From NCBI GenBank assembly GCA_001704765.1, contig MBFK01000103.1:1-41492 (forward strand): DNA of 41,492 bases. The letters run 5' to 3'. The position numbers were made by a program, and so were the translations under genes. Source of the DNA: Sinorhizobium shofinae (GTDB lineage Bacteria > Pseudomonadota > Alphaproteobacteria > Rhizobiales > Rhizobiaceae). This document shows, one piece after another, positions 24,270-33,234 of this stretch (positions within the stretch are counted from its first letter, which is position 1; each line of letters begins with the position of its first letter). The notes under the pieces were generated by a model, which was not told where the DNA came from, searched no databases, and worked only from the letters and a program-made list of their open reading frames with translations.

Positions 24270-24651
24270 CTGTCGACCAAGGCCTGGTTCAGTGGCGTCT
24301 TGAAGCAGCCGCGGCGCGACGGCGATGATCTGCGGCCCATACTTCGCACAGTCGGTGCAGATGCCGCGGGTCAGGTTCTGACCGTGCCCTCGGTCGCCAT
24401 ATAGCGAGCGATGCCGGGTCGTGCGAGTTCGCAACTGCATGCCGGCATTGTTTATCAAAATGTCGATGGCGCCGACATCGCGATCGTGTCGAGGCCGCGC
24501 TTCACAGCTTCGCCGTCCCAATCGCGATCACGTCCATTGAGAACGATCGACGCGCCGTACTCGGCCAGGCGGCGCGCCAGAGCAAGGCCGAGGCCCGGCG
24601 ACGAGCCTGTCACAGCGCGCTGCCTCAAAAATCGAAAAGTGGGAAACTCAT
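24270..24651 (-). pseudogene. Decayed SDR dehydrogenase (gluconate 5-dehydrogenase-like)
   Basis: On the minus strand, from ATG 24651, separate frames give consecutive pieces of one SDR: MSFPLFDF, then VTGSSPGLGLALARRLAEYG with VLNGRD, then GAIDILINNAGMQLRT, then VRNLTRGICTDCAKYG and finally KTPLNQALVDS. The pieces are in the family's order but separated by stops, frameshifts and deletions, leaving about half of the usual 765 bases; the YxxxK region is missing. The start lies 12 bases after the aldolase stop, so this was the last gene of the hydantoinase operon. Its 3' end abuts the gntR remnant. Confidence 0.83.
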
Positions 24652-24662
24652 GTCGCGCATCC

Positions 24663-25364
24663 TCACCGGCCGAGGGCCGTATGAATGCCGGCGAGGCCGC
24701 GCCGCAGGAACGGATCCGAATGCACGTAGAAAAACTGAACGCCTCGCTCGAGCCAGTGCGGCAGCTCCTCGGCAGTTACCAGCGTGCCAGCGATCTTGCC
24801 TGCGCTCCGGATCTTCTCGACGGCGTAGGCGACCTTCTCCATGACTTGCGCCGGGCGGGGCTCCCCGAACCGCGGGGCCGGGGGAAAACCCATGTTCTGC
24901 GACAGGTCGCCAGGGCCGATGAAGAATATGTCGATGCCCTCTACGAGAACCATCTCGTCGAGATTTTCGATTGCTTCCAGCGTCTCGACCATGCTGACAA
25001 CCAGCCGCTTCTCGGAGTCGGAGGGCAGTGCGTAGCGAACGGCATCGACGATGGCGCGCGCCTGTTCGGCGGTGTCGACCATCGGCACCATCAGACCGTC
25101 AGCGCCTGCGTTCAGATAGCGGATCAGGACCGGTCGCTCGTGGGAGTGAGGCCGCACGATCGCGGCACCTCCGACGGAGCGGACGATCTGGGACGTCATC
25201 CGAACGTCCTCGAAGCCCCAGGTGCCGTGCTCGCAGTCGATGAAGATCGAGTCGGCTCCGAGTTCCACCAGACGCGCCGCAAGGCCGGACGATGCGTGAT
25301 GCGGAGTGAACATGGTTATGGGTTCGCCGGCCTGAAGCCGCGCGCGTAGTTTCGCGCCGTTCAT
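24663..25364 (-). CDS. HpcH/HpaI-family class II aldolase
   Basis: The 233-residue protein is a HpaI-type pyruvate-dependent aldolase/citrate lyase-beta TIM barrel. DCEHG (43-47) gives the general-base region, R71 in VRPHSHE binds the pyruvate carboxylate, and E127 (SMVETLEAIEN) with D153 (GPGDLSQNMG) are the metal ligands. It would cleave a 4-hydroxy-2-oxo acid into pyruvate or another 2-oxo acid and an aldehyde. The start at 25364 has AGGAGGGAG upstream and lies 11 bases after the SDR stop. In this operon it is a plausible last step after ring opening and oxidation. Confidence 0.87.
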   Translation of the reverse strand: MNGAKLRARLQAGEPITMFTPHHASSGLAARLVELGADSIFIDCEHGTWGFEDVRMTSQIVRSVGGAAIVRPHSHERPVLIRYLNAGADGLMVPMVDTAEQARAIVDAVRYALPSDSEKRLVVSMVETLEAIENLDEMVLVEGIDIFFIGPGDLSQNMGFPPAPRFGEPRPAQVMEKVAYAVEKIRSAGKIAGTLVTAEELPHWLERGVQFFYVHSDPFLRRGLAGIHTALGR

Positions 25365-25375
25365 ATTGCTCCCTC

Positions 25376-26185
25376 CTATTTGTTCTTCTTCGGCAGATCT
25401 GGCGTATCGGCAGGCGCACCGACCCAGCGTGCGGTCTCGATGTCTGCCGAGGTGTCGCGCATAAAGGTCGGGCAGATGTGGAGTTCGGGGATCACAGCGC
25501 CCTTCTGCAGGGTCGCGCAGAGTGCGATCGCTCTCGCAACGTCGTGCGGATCAAGCATGACGGCACGCTCGTGCGCGAGAGGGGGCCGCGCGCGGTTCTC
25601 CATGATCGGGGTGTTCGTCTCGCCCGGCAGGATCGTCGTGGCACGAATGCCCTGATTGCGATAAGTGTTGTGCAGGAACGTCATGAAGTTCTTCACGGCC
25701 GCCTTCGCCGCACCGTACGCCGCGCCGCCCAACAGGTTGGGGTTGAGCGCTGCGAGGGACGATACGGTGATTACCGTTCCCTCGCCCTTGGCGATCATGT
25801 CCGGTAGCACGGCCTGAGTCAGGTTGAAGACCGCAGTGAGGTTGACGTTCACCGTGGAATTCCACTCCTCCTCGCTGATGAACCGTGCGTTCAGAACCTT
25901 GCTTGCGCTTCCGGCATTGTTCACGAGGATGTCGACCGGACCGATTTCATCCCTCGCCCATTTCACCGCGGCGAATATGGCCTCGCGGGATTCGATGTCG
26001 AGTGAGCGGGCGAACACTCTGCCGCCTTTCTTCTCGATTGCAGCCACCACCTCTCGGAGCGGCGCCAGACGACGTCCGGTAAGGATCACACACGCACCCT
26101 CCTCGGCGAGCAGGAGCGCGGCCTCCCGGCCGATGCCCGTCCCCGCTCCCGTCACAAGCGCGATCTTCCCGTCGAGCAGACCCAT
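25376..26185 (-). CDS. SDR-family oxidoreductase in the hydantoinase operon
   Basis: The 269-residue protein has TGAGTGIG (12-19), NNAG (89-92), S143 in VSSL, Y157 and K161 in YGAAK, and an extended C-terminal region ending PDTPDLPKKNK. The C-terminal part with PELHICPTF resembles SDRs that form oxo groups from hydroxy acids or alcohols. AGGAGAAGG precedes the ATG, 9 bases after the hyuB stop, so translation is probably coupled. It may create the oxo group that the next gene's aldolase needs, which is inference. Confidence 0.85.
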   Translation of the reverse strand: MGLLDGKIALVTGAGTGIGREAALLLAEEGACVILTGRRLAPLREVVAAIEKKGGRVFARSLDIESREAIFAAVKWARDEIGPVDILVNNAGSASKVLNARFISEEEWNSTVNVNLTAVFNLTQAVLPDMIAKGEGTVITVSSLAALNPNLLGGAAYGAAKAAVKNFMTFLHNTYRNQGIRATTILPGETNTPIMENRARPPLAHERAVMLDPHDVARAIALCATLQKGAVIPELHICPTFMRDTSADIETARWVGAPADTPDLPKKNK

Positions 26186-26194
26186 TTCCTTCTC

Positions 26195-27871
26195 CTACTC
26201 CGCAGCCATGGCCGATCGGCCATTGTAGCCGTATATTTCTTTCGCGGACTTCGGAGTGATCAAGCCTTCGGCAAGGTCTTGGGCGATGAGATCTCGGGAG
26301 CGTTCGCTTGCACGGCCCCAACCACCGCCGCCGGGCGTCTCGACCTCCAGCCGCTCGCCCGTCTTGAGGACAACCTTGCCCTTCGGAAACTGCGGCTTGC
26401 CTTCCTTAATAACTTTGCCGGCGGTGCCGCTCTGCCCCTCGACGACGCCGAAGCAAGGATGGCGCACGCGCTCGGAAGCCATGTAGATGCTCATCGGCGC
26501 CTTGCCGAGATTGCGAAGGACGACACGCTGGCCGAGACCACCGCGGTTCTTTCCGGCGCCGCCGGAGTCGGCAATGAGTTCCTTGCGCTCGGTCAGAGCC
26601 GGCACGGCGATCTCGAACATCTCGGTCGCCGTGACCTTGCAGTTCGATGGAAAGCTGAGTGTGTCGAGACCGTCGAACTCTGCACGCGCACCCTGGCCGC
26701 CATGGAAGTTCTGGACGGAACCATATTGGGTGCCGTCGTCACGCTGGCCGACGCAGTTGGCTGCCCAGATGGGAGCGCCGCCGCTGTCGCCCATCACCTT
26801 CTCCGGAACGACGCCTTCAAGCGCCCTGAAGATCAGCGACGGAATGACGTGGCCGATGAGATTGCGGGAATTGCCCGCCGTCCACGGCTGCGGGTTCAGG
26901 ATGCTGCCGAGCGGTGCTTCATCCGTGATCGGCGCGATGCAGCCTTCATTGTTCGGCGTCTCCGGGTCGAGCAGGCACTTCAAGGCATAGACCGAGTGCG
27001 CATAGCGATAGTTCGTGCGGCAGTTGATCGAATGTAGCACCTGCTCGGAGGTACCTGCATAGTCCACGTGGATGGAGTCGTCCTTGACGATGACGCTCGC
27101 CTTCAGCTTCACGTCCACGTCGTAGCCGTCAAGAAGAACCTCGGCGCTGTAGGTACCGTTCGGCCATTGGCGTATCGCCTTGCGAGTCTGCGCTTCCGAG
27201 CGCGAATGGATGGCGTCGGCGAGGCCGTCGACCTCGTCGAGACCGTACTCGTCGAGGAACTTGAGCAACTCGCGGCCCATCACGTTGTTGGCGGCGATCA
27301 TCGATTCCAGATCGCCTTGCACTTCGGTCGGAAGGCGGACGGAGGCTGCGATGATGTCAAAGACATCCTGGTTAGGCACACCGGCCTTCATCAGCTTCAC
27401 GATCGGGAACCGGATACCCTCTTCGAAGATGTCGCTTGCCTCGGAGTGAAGCGGTGCGCCGCCGATGTCCGGGAGGTGGGCGATGGAGCCGGCATATGCC
27501 ACCACCTTGCCGTTCTTGAAGATGGGCGTGATCATCGTGACGTCCGGAAGATGCCCCGTGCCGATCTCGGGATCATTGGTGGCCAGAACATCGCCCTCCT
27601 GCAATGTCTCAGCCGGAAATTTGGGCAGGAAGTACTTCTGAGCGGCCGCTGGCAGCGACGTGATGAACACGGGGATCGACCAGGTGCACTGGGCAAGCGC
27701 CCGGCCACGGCTGTCCAGAAGGACCGTGACATAATCGTGATTCTCGCGGACGATCGGCGAGAAGGCGGTCTTGCCAAGGACGTTGTCTGCCTGGTCGGCG
27801 ATGAAGATCAGGCGGTTCCACATCACCTGAAGATTGATCGGGTCGTTGAAATCGGTGGCTGACTTCGACAT
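26195..27871 (-). CDS. hyuB: Hydantoinase B / oxoprolinase beta-subunit family protein
   Basis: The 558-residue protein belongs to the HyuB/acetone-carboxylase-alpha family. The metal-site region TNDPEIGTGHLPDVT lies near residue 98, HGGQGAR near 408, and the terminal ETPGGGGWG motif is present. The length is normal. With HyuA it forms an ATP-dependent amide-ring hydrolase, opening hydantoins, 5-oxoproline or lactams such as caprolactam. The start has AAGGAAACGACG and follows hyuA by 10 bases. The exact ring substrate cannot be read from the sequence. Confidence 0.88.
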   Translation of the reverse strand: MSKSATDFNDPINLQVMWNRLIFIADQADNVLGKTAFSPIVRENHDYVTVLLDSRGRALAQCTWSIPVFITSLPAAAQKYFLPKFPAETLQEGDVLATNDPEIGTGHLPDVTMITPIFKNGKVVAYAGSIAHLPDIGGAPLHSEASDIFEEGIRFPIVKLMKAGVPNQDVFDIIAASVRLPTEVQGDLESMIAANNVMGRELLKFLDEYGLDEVDGLADAIHSRSEAQTRKAIRQWPNGTYSAEVLLDGYDVDVKLKASVIVKDDSIHVDYAGTSEQVLHSINCRTNYRYAHSVYALKCLLDPETPNNEGCIAPITDEAPLGSILNPQPWTAGNSRNLIGHVIPSLIFRALEGVVPEKVMGDSGGAPIWAANCVGQRDDGTQYGSVQNFHGGQGARAEFDGLDTLSFPSNCKVTATEMFEIAVPALTERKELIADSGGAGKNRGGLGQRVVLRNLGKAPMSIYMASERVRHPCFGVVEGQSGTAGKVIKEGKPQFPKGKVVLKTGERLEVETPGGGGWGRASERSRDLIAQDLAEGLITPKSAKEIYGYNGRSAMAAE

Positions 27872-27881
27872 CGTCGTTTCC

Positions 27882-29945
27882 TTACTGAATGTTGATCACG
27901 AAGTTGCCGCTCGCGTCGATGTGGAAGACGCCGCTCGGGCCAACGACAGCGGTTGATTCCCGTTGTTCGACGATCGCCGGGCCCTTGATCTCCTGCTGGA
28001 CGGGCAGCTTGTAATGGTCGTAGACCGGCGTTTCCGTGAAGCTGCCGATTTCCTGGAAGTAAACCTGGCGGCTCCCCTTCCTTGCGTCGGCGACCTCAGT
28101 CTCGTGCGGCCGTGTGACCTGATCCTTCTCGCCGCTTGCCCGCAGCCGCCAGGTGATGACCTCGACGGACGCGGCCACGGTACGGCCGAACAGCTCGCCG
28201 TAGAGCTTGGAGAAGTTCTCGAGAAGCTGCTTCAGGAAATCTTGCCTGGGCAGGCTGCGGTCCGGAAGCGCGACGGTGATCTCGTGGCCCTGGCCGACAT
28301 AGCGCATGTCCACGGTATAGCGGTTCGTGATGGTCTCCTTCGCAACGCCGGCCGCGGCGACGACTTCGGCTCCTTGGGCCGCGAGGTCGGCAAGGAGCCC
28401 GTTCATCGCGTCCATGTCCCACGCGTCGACCGTCATCGGATGGCTGGCGGAGAGATCGACGGCGACCGGGGCGATCAGCAGGCCGATTGCCGACGTGACG
28501 CCAGCACCGGTCGGGCAGATGATGCGCTTGATGCCGAGCTTGCGGGCGATGCCATAGGCATGGACCGGGCCTGCGCCGCCGAAGGCGACCATCGGGAGCG
28601 ATCTCGGATCGACACCGAGGTCCGTCGCATGCATCGCTGCGGCCTTGCTCATGGATTCATTGACGAGGTCGTGAATGCCCCACGCGCAGCGGTCCACGCT
28701 GACGTCGAGAGACTTTGCTAGCTTCGTCATTGCCTCGAGGGCTGCATCCTTGGAAACCTTGAACGAGCCGCCAACGAAAGACTCGGTTCCCAAATAGCCC
28801 AGCAGGATGTCTGCATCGGTCACCGTCGGCTCGGTGCCGCCGCGCTGGTATGCCGCCGGACCCGGAAGCGCGCCCGCGGAACGCGGACCGACGTCCAGGA
28901 GCCCGAGTGGGTTCTTCGCGGCGATGGAACCGCCGCCCGCACCGATCTCGATCATCTGGATTGACTGGATCTTGAGCGGGAAGCCGGACCCCTTGCGGAA
29001 GCGCTGATAGTGAGCGACTTCGAGGTCTGTGCCGACGGTCGGCTCGCCGTTCGGGATCAGGCAGAGCTTCGCGGTTGTCCCGCCCATATCGAAGGAGAGG
29101 ACGCTGCCCTCCCCCGCGATGCGGCCAAATTCGGCGGCGGCCACGGCGCCGGCAGCCGGACCCGACTCGATCAGGCGGACCGGAAGCTCGGCCGCGCGAC
29201 GGCTTGGCACCAGACCGCCCGATGAGGTCATCCACAGGACCTGTCGATCGATGCCCTTCTTGGCGAATTCGCGCTGGAGATGGGCGACGTGGCCGGCCAT
29301 CTGCGGCCGGGTATAGGCGTTGACGACCGTCGTCGACGCACGGTCGAACTCGCGGACTTCCGGGCAGACCTCCGAGGAGAGCGATACGAAGATGTCCGGG
29401 TCCTTTTCGCGCAGCAGCGCCGCAACGCGCTGTTCGTGCTGGGGATACTTGTAGGCATGCAGCAGGCAGACGGCGACGGAACGGATGCCCTTCTCTTTCA
29501 GGCGTCCGGCGATCTCGCGGACCGTCTCTTCCTTGAGCTCGGTCATGATCGAACCGTCGGCGGCGATACGCTCGGCGGCACCGAAGCTGTTGGCACGCGT
29601 CACCAGGGAATCAGGATATTTGATGTTCAGGTCATAGAGATCGTAACGGCCTTCATTGCGTATGCGCAGCATGTCCTGGAAGCCATCCGTCGTGACAAAG
29701 CCGGTCTCGACACCCTTGCGTTCGAGAACGGCGTTGGTGACGACCGTCGTCGCGCCGAGCACCTGCAGGTGCTCGATGGCGATCGAGTCGGAGAACTCTT
29801 CCAGAAGCTCGGTGACGCCTTGCACGACCGCCTCAGCCGGGTTCTTCGGCGTGCTGAGAACCTTGTGCAGATGGAGATCGCCGTTGTCGTCCAGGAGAGC
29901 GAAGTCCGTAAAGGTGCCGCCTGTGTCGAAAGCCAGTTTTGCCAT
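27882..29945 (-). CDS. hyuA: Hydantoinase A / oxoprolinase alpha-subunit family protein
   Basis: The 687-residue protein has the hydantoinase/oxoprolinase N-terminal domain (about 3-180, with the phosphate loop DTGGTFTD at 7-14), the actin-like ATPase domain with SFDMGGTTAKLC near residue 294 and GAGGGSIA near 338, and the C-terminal HyuA domain. It binds ATP and activates the ring amide for hydrolysis with HyuB. It is the first gene of the unit hyuA-hyuB-SDR-aldolase. The 45-bp sequence shared with the liv operon lies about 104 bases upstream. Confidence 0.88.
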   Translation of the reverse strand: MAKLAFDTGGTFTDFALLDDNGDLHLHKVLSTPKNPAEAVVQGVTELLEEFSDSIAIEHLQVLGATTVVTNAVLERKGVETGFVTTDGFQDMLRIRNEGRYDLYDLNIKYPDSLVTRANSFGAAERIAADGSIMTELKEETVREIAGRLKEKGIRSVAVCLLHAYKYPQHEQRVAALLREKDPDIFVSLSSEVCPEVREFDRASTTVVNAYTRPQMAGHVAHLQREFAKKGIDRQVLWMTSSGGLVPSRRAAELPVRLIESGPAAGAVAAAEFGRIAGEGSVLSFDMGGTTAKLCLIPNGEPTVGTDLEVAHYQRFRKGSGFPLKIQSIQMIEIGAGGGSIAAKNPLGLLDVGPRSAGALPGPAAYQRGGTEPTVTDADILLGYLGTESFVGGSFKVSKDAALEAMTKLAKSLDVSVDRCAWGIHDLVNESMSKAAAMHATDLGVDPRSLPMVAFGGAGPVHAYGIARKLGIKRIICPTGAGVTSAIGLLIAPVAVDLSASHPMTVDAWDMDAMNGLLADLAAQGAEVVAAAGVAKETITNRYTVDMRYVGQGHEITVALPDRSLPRQDFLKQLLENFSKLYGELFGRTVAASVEVITWRLRASGEKDQVTRPHETEVADARKGSRQVYFQEIGSFTETPVYDHYKLPVQQEIKGPAIVEQRESTAVVGPSGVFHIDASGNFVINIQ

Positions 29946-30048
29946 GTTTCCCTCGAAGCGACTATGCGGCGCGGGAAGCGCCGTTGGGGGCGGATCCGAT
30001 ACTTCGGACCCGATGTCTGCTTGAAGGTTAGGGGAACGGCCGACGCGT

Positions 30049-30093
30049 TGGCCAACACAACTACAGTCTGCCGCTATAGGGTTTGCTTATGGC
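30049..30093. promoter_or_regulatory. 45-bp shared promoter segment with LTTR-type box, copy 1
   Basis: This segment upstream of hyuA is identical at 40 of 45 positions to 37241-37285 upstream of the liv binding-protein gene. Inside is ATAGGGTTTGCTTAT (30076-30090), an ATA-N9-TAT palindrome that also satisfies the T-N11-A rule of LysR-type regulators. A local hairpin GTTTGC-TTATG-GCAAAC overlaps it. The lysR gene at 30222-31160 is the obvious candidate binder. Confidence 0.6.
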
Positions 30094-30221
30094 AAACATG
30101 AGCAAAGGCGGGATTTGGCATGCCCAAGGTGAGTTCGACCTAACGGCCGACACCGTGGCCGGACGAGCACTCGAGAATTCCACCCGGCACGATGTGGCGT
30201 GTGAGGCGAGCGGCAAGCCGC

Positions 30222-31160
30222 TCAGGCTGGCCTGATCCCCTGATGTTCGCTGCTCATGAGCTTCCCGACAACATCCAGGAGCACCGACCTCGCAGCGATC
30301 GCGGGCTCCGACAAGGGAAGATGATCGGCAACGCAGAGCGAGACGGTCGCATCGATGACAGGCTTCGTCAGCGCCCTCACCTGGGCTCCCGAAAAGCTCG
30401 CCGTCTCGGTGACCACCGAGACGGGGAGAATGGTCGATCCAAGCCCCTCAAGGACTGCTGCACTGAGGGCAGGAACGGATTCGATTTCCGACACGACGTC
30501 CGGCGTTGCCCTTGCCCTCAACAGGGCGTCGTCGATCAACCGTCTGAGCAGATGTGCTTTGCTTGGAAGAAGCAACGGGACTTCCTGGAGAGCGGAGAGA
30601 GGCAGGGGCGCGCTGCTATCGCCTGGCAGCTCGATACCGGGCGGTGAGACGAGGAACATTTCCTCGCGGAACAGCGGCTGCAGGGTCACGCCCTTGATGG
30701 GATCGGCGGCATAGATCAGCGCCATGTCCATCTTGCCAGTCATGATCAGCTCACTCAGGATCTGGCCGAAACTGTCGTTGATGTGGACGACGATGTGGGG
30801 ATATCGTCGCTTCATCTCCTTCAAAAGCGGAAGCGACAGGGCGCTCGACGACGAATAGGTCGCGAGCCCGATTGAGACGCGGCCGGCGACCGACGTGGCT
30901 GCCTGATTGATGTCGATCTGCGTCTGCTCGATCTGCTTCAACATCAGTTGCGCGTGACGATAGAGGATGAGCCCCGCCTCGGTGGGGGTTATGCCGACAT
31001 TGCTGCGAATGAGGAGCTTGTGCTTGAAGTGCGCTTCAAGGGAGGCGACCTGTTGCGACAAGGCGGGCTGAGCCGTTCGTAGAATGCTGGCAGCGCGCGA
31101 GACGCTGCCCGTATCGACGATCTTGACAAAGCTTCTTAGTTTTCTGAAGTCGACGCTCAT
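30222..31160 (-). CDS. LysR-family transcriptional regulator
   Basis: The 312-residue protein has the LysR N-terminal winged helix-turn-helix (about 3-62; SVSRAASILRTAQPALSQQVASLE) and a periplasmic-binding-type effector domain (about 90-300). It resembles the Nac/Cbl-like nitrogen-control group. The start at 31160 has CCAGGGACC. It lies between the aminotransferase (80-base gap) and hyuA, on the same strand, so it may be expressed from the liv operon. It probably controls both flanking units through the duplicated box. Confidence 0.87.
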   Translation of the reverse strand: MSVDFRKLRSFVKIVDTGSVSRAASILRTAQPALSQQVASLEAHFKHKLLIRSNVGITPTEAGLILYRHAQLMLKQIEQTQIDINQAATSVAGRVSIGLATYSSSSALSLPLLKEMKRRYPHIVVHINDSFGQILSELIMTGKMDMALIYAADPIKGVTLQPLFREEMFLVSPPGIELPGDSSAPLPLSALQEVPLLLPSKAHLLRRLIDDALLRARATPDVVSEIESVPALSAAVLEGLGSTILPVSVVTETASFSGAQVRALTKPVIDATVSLCVADHLPLSEPAIAARSVLLDVVGKLMSSEHQGIRPA

Positions 31161-31240
31161 GGTCCCTGGCTTGTTGTTCCCTGGAAACTAAAGCCTGTGC
31201 TACGAGCGACGCAAGTCCCTGTTGCTCTGTCAGATCGTAG

Positions 31241-32449
31241 TTAGCGAAGAGCCGCCACCGCGCTTTCGATGCGATCGCAGGCCGCCCTGATCGCTTCCAT
31301 CGAAGTCGCGATGGACAGGCGGAAGTAAGGCGAGAGTCCGTAGGCGCTTCCTTGCAGGGCGGCCACCCCGACGCCGTCCAGCAGGTAGAGCACGAAATCG
31401 AGGTCAGTCTCGATTGTCTTGCCTTCGGGCGTCTTCTTGCCGATGACGCCGGCGCAGTTCGGAAACAGATAAAAGGCCCCGTCCGGCACCAGGCACGAAA
31501 GACCCGGCACCGCATTGAGCCGCGCGCACGCATAGTCGCGGCGCTCCTTGTAGACCTTCACGCTTTCCGTAACGAAAGACTGGTCCGATGACAGCGCGTG
31601 CGCGGCCGCGGCCTGGCTCACCGAGGATGGGCAGGACGAGATCTGCGACTGGAGCTTGTTTATCGCCGCAACCAGCGCAGCCGGGCCGGCCCCGTAGCCG
31701 ATGCGCCATCCGGTCATCGCGTAGGACTTCGAGACGCCGTTCGTGAGCAGTACGCGATCCTTCAATTCTGGCACGGCAGCGACGAGTGTCGTCATTGGCT
31801 CGTCGCGGAACCAGACCTGATCGTAGATGTCGTCGGAAAGGACGAAGACGTGCGGGTGCCGAAGCAATACCTGGCCAAGCGCTTCGAGCTCGGCTCGGCT
31901 ATAGGCCGCGCCCGTCGGATTGGAGGGAGCATTGAGGATGAGCCAAAGCGTTTTCGGTGTTATGGCAGCCTCAAGCGCTTCGGGGGTCAGCTTGAACCCC
32001 TGCTCCTGCGGGCACTGGATGATAACGGGCTTGCCCTCGTTGGCGATGACCATGTCTGGATAGGAGACCCAGTATGGTGCCGGGATGATCACTTCCGCGT
32101 CGTTCTCGACGCTTGCCATCAATGCGAGGAAAAGAATCTGCTTGGCGCCGCCGCCGACGCAGATCTCATTGTCGGTATAGCGGAGACCGAGGCGGCGTTC
32201 AAAGTCGCCGATGATTGCTTTGCGCAACGCGGGTGTGCCGTTCACCGGGGTGTATTTGGTCTCTCCCCTGTCGATCGCGGCGTGCGCGGCCGCCTTCACG
32301 TTATCGGGCGTGTCGAAGTCGGGCTCGCCGACGGTCATGTCCACGATGTCGCGACCGGCGGCTTTGAGTTCGCGGGCGCGGGCGGCCGCTGCCGTGCTTG
32401 GGGACACCTTGATCCTGGAGACGCGTGATGCGGGCACGAAAGTGCTCAT
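31241..32449 (-). CDS. Aspartate aminotransferase-type class I aminotransferase
   Basis: The 402-residue protein is a fold type I PLP enzyme of the AatA/AspC-like subgroup. It has VGEPDFDTP near residue 40, NAPSNPTG (173-180), the aspartate in LSDDIYD and the PLP lysine K241 in NGVSKSYAMTGWRIGY; the substrate-carboxylate arginine is in PYFRLSIA. The start has GAGGAAACTCCG. It follows livF by 44 bases and precedes lysR. In this context it may transaminate the amino acid set free by ring opening rather than serve core aspartate synthesis. Confidence 0.88.
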   Translation of the reverse strand: MSTFVPASRVSRIKVSPSTAAAARARELKAAGRDIVDMTVGEPDFDTPDNVKAAAHAAIDRGETKYTPVNGTPALRKAIIGDFERRLGLRYTDNEICVGGGAKQILFLALMASVENDAEVIIPAPYWVSYPDMVIANEGKPVIIQCPQEQGFKLTPEALEAAITPKTLWLILNAPSNPTGAAYSRAELEALGQVLLRHPHVFVLSDDIYDQVWFRDEPMTTLVAAVPELKDRVLLTNGVSKSYAMTGWRIGYGAGPAALVAAINKLQSQISSCPSSVSQAAAAHALSSDQSFVTESVKVYKERRDYACARLNAVPGLSCLVPDGAFYLFPNCAGVIGKKTPEGKTIETDLDFVLYLLDGVGVAALQGSAYGLSPYFRLSIATSMEAIRAACDRIESAVAALR

Positions 32450-32493
32450 CGGAGTTTCCTCAGTTCTGGATAGTGATCTGGCTGGAAGCGGCC

Positions 32494-33234
32494 CTAGTGG
32501 ACCGCCTCGTTTTCGCCGCGCATCTTGCCGGTCAGAAACAGTTCGCCGAGTTCGTCATGGGTGATGTCCTTCGGCAAGCCATCCCAGATGACCTTGCCGA
32601 GACGCAGGATCACCGCACGTTCAGCGACCTCCATGGCCTTCTTGGTGTTCTGTTCGACAAGGAGGATGGTCTGCCCCGCCGCGTGGAGCCGCAGCAGTTC
32701 ATCGAACACAACATGGATGGCGGCGGGCGAGAGTCCAACGGATGGCTCATCGACCAATAGCACCTTCGGACGCTGAAGGACCGCCATGGCGACCTCGAGG
32801 AGTTGCTGCTCGCCGCCGGACATGTTTCCGGCAAGCGTCGAACGGCGGGTCTTCAGGATCGGGAAGAGATCGTAGACATAGTCTCGTTCTGCCTTCACCC
32901 TGCTGTCGCGGATCGTATAGGCCGCCATCTGCAGGTTTTCGTCGACGGTCATGACCGGGAAGTTGCAGCGGCCCTGCGGCACGAAGGAGATCCCCTCGCC
33001 CAGGATTGCCCGTGATTTGTAGCCCGCGATGTTCTTGCCCTGCCAGTTGATGCTGCCGCCCTTGATGGTGGTCATGCCGTAGAGCGTCTTCAAGAGCGTC
33101 GACTTCCCTGCGCCGTTCGGCCCCATCAGCGCGACGAACTGCCCCGCCGGCACGTCGAGATCGACGCCATTGAGGATGTCCAGGGTGCCGTAGCCTGCCC
33201 GCAGGTCCTTGATTGAAATATCGGAATTAGCCAC
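32494..33234 (-). CDS. livF: Branched-chain-type ABC transporter ATP-binding protein LivF
   Basis: The 246-residue ATPase has Walker A GPNGAGKST, signature MSGGEQQ and Walker B VLLVDEPSVGLSP, with the LivF-type VPQGRCNFPVMTVDENL segment. The likely start is GTG 33234, about 8 bases from GGAGG; TTG 33237 directly before it is the alternative. Either way it overlaps the livG stop. It pairs with LivG under LivH/LivM. Confidence 0.88.
   Translation of the reverse strand: MANSDISIKDLRAGYGTLDILNGVDLDVPAGQFVALMGPNGAGKSTLLKTLYGMTTIKGGSINWQGKNIAGYKSRAILGEGISFVPQGRCNFPVMTVDENLQMAAYTIRDSRVKAERDYVYDLFPILKTRRSTLAGNMSGGEQQLLEVAMAVLQRPKVLLVDEPSVGLSPAAIHVVFDELLRLHAAGQTILLVEQNTKKAMEVAERAVILRLGKVIWDGLPKDITHDELGELFLTGKMRGENEAVH

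Noticed and set aside
24411..25349. 312-residue plus-strand open frame over the fossil region
   Set aside because: Its 3' part is antisense to the aldolase gene and its 5' part crosses the SDR remnant; no ribosome site or domain supports it.
30207..30223. Short GC-rich hairpin at the lysR stop codon
   Set aside because: The stem is only 7 bp with a 2-base loop and lacks a U-run, so I do not call it a terminator.
31598..32428. 276-residue plus-strand open frame
   Set aside because: It is antisense to the aminotransferase, whose motifs are complete.
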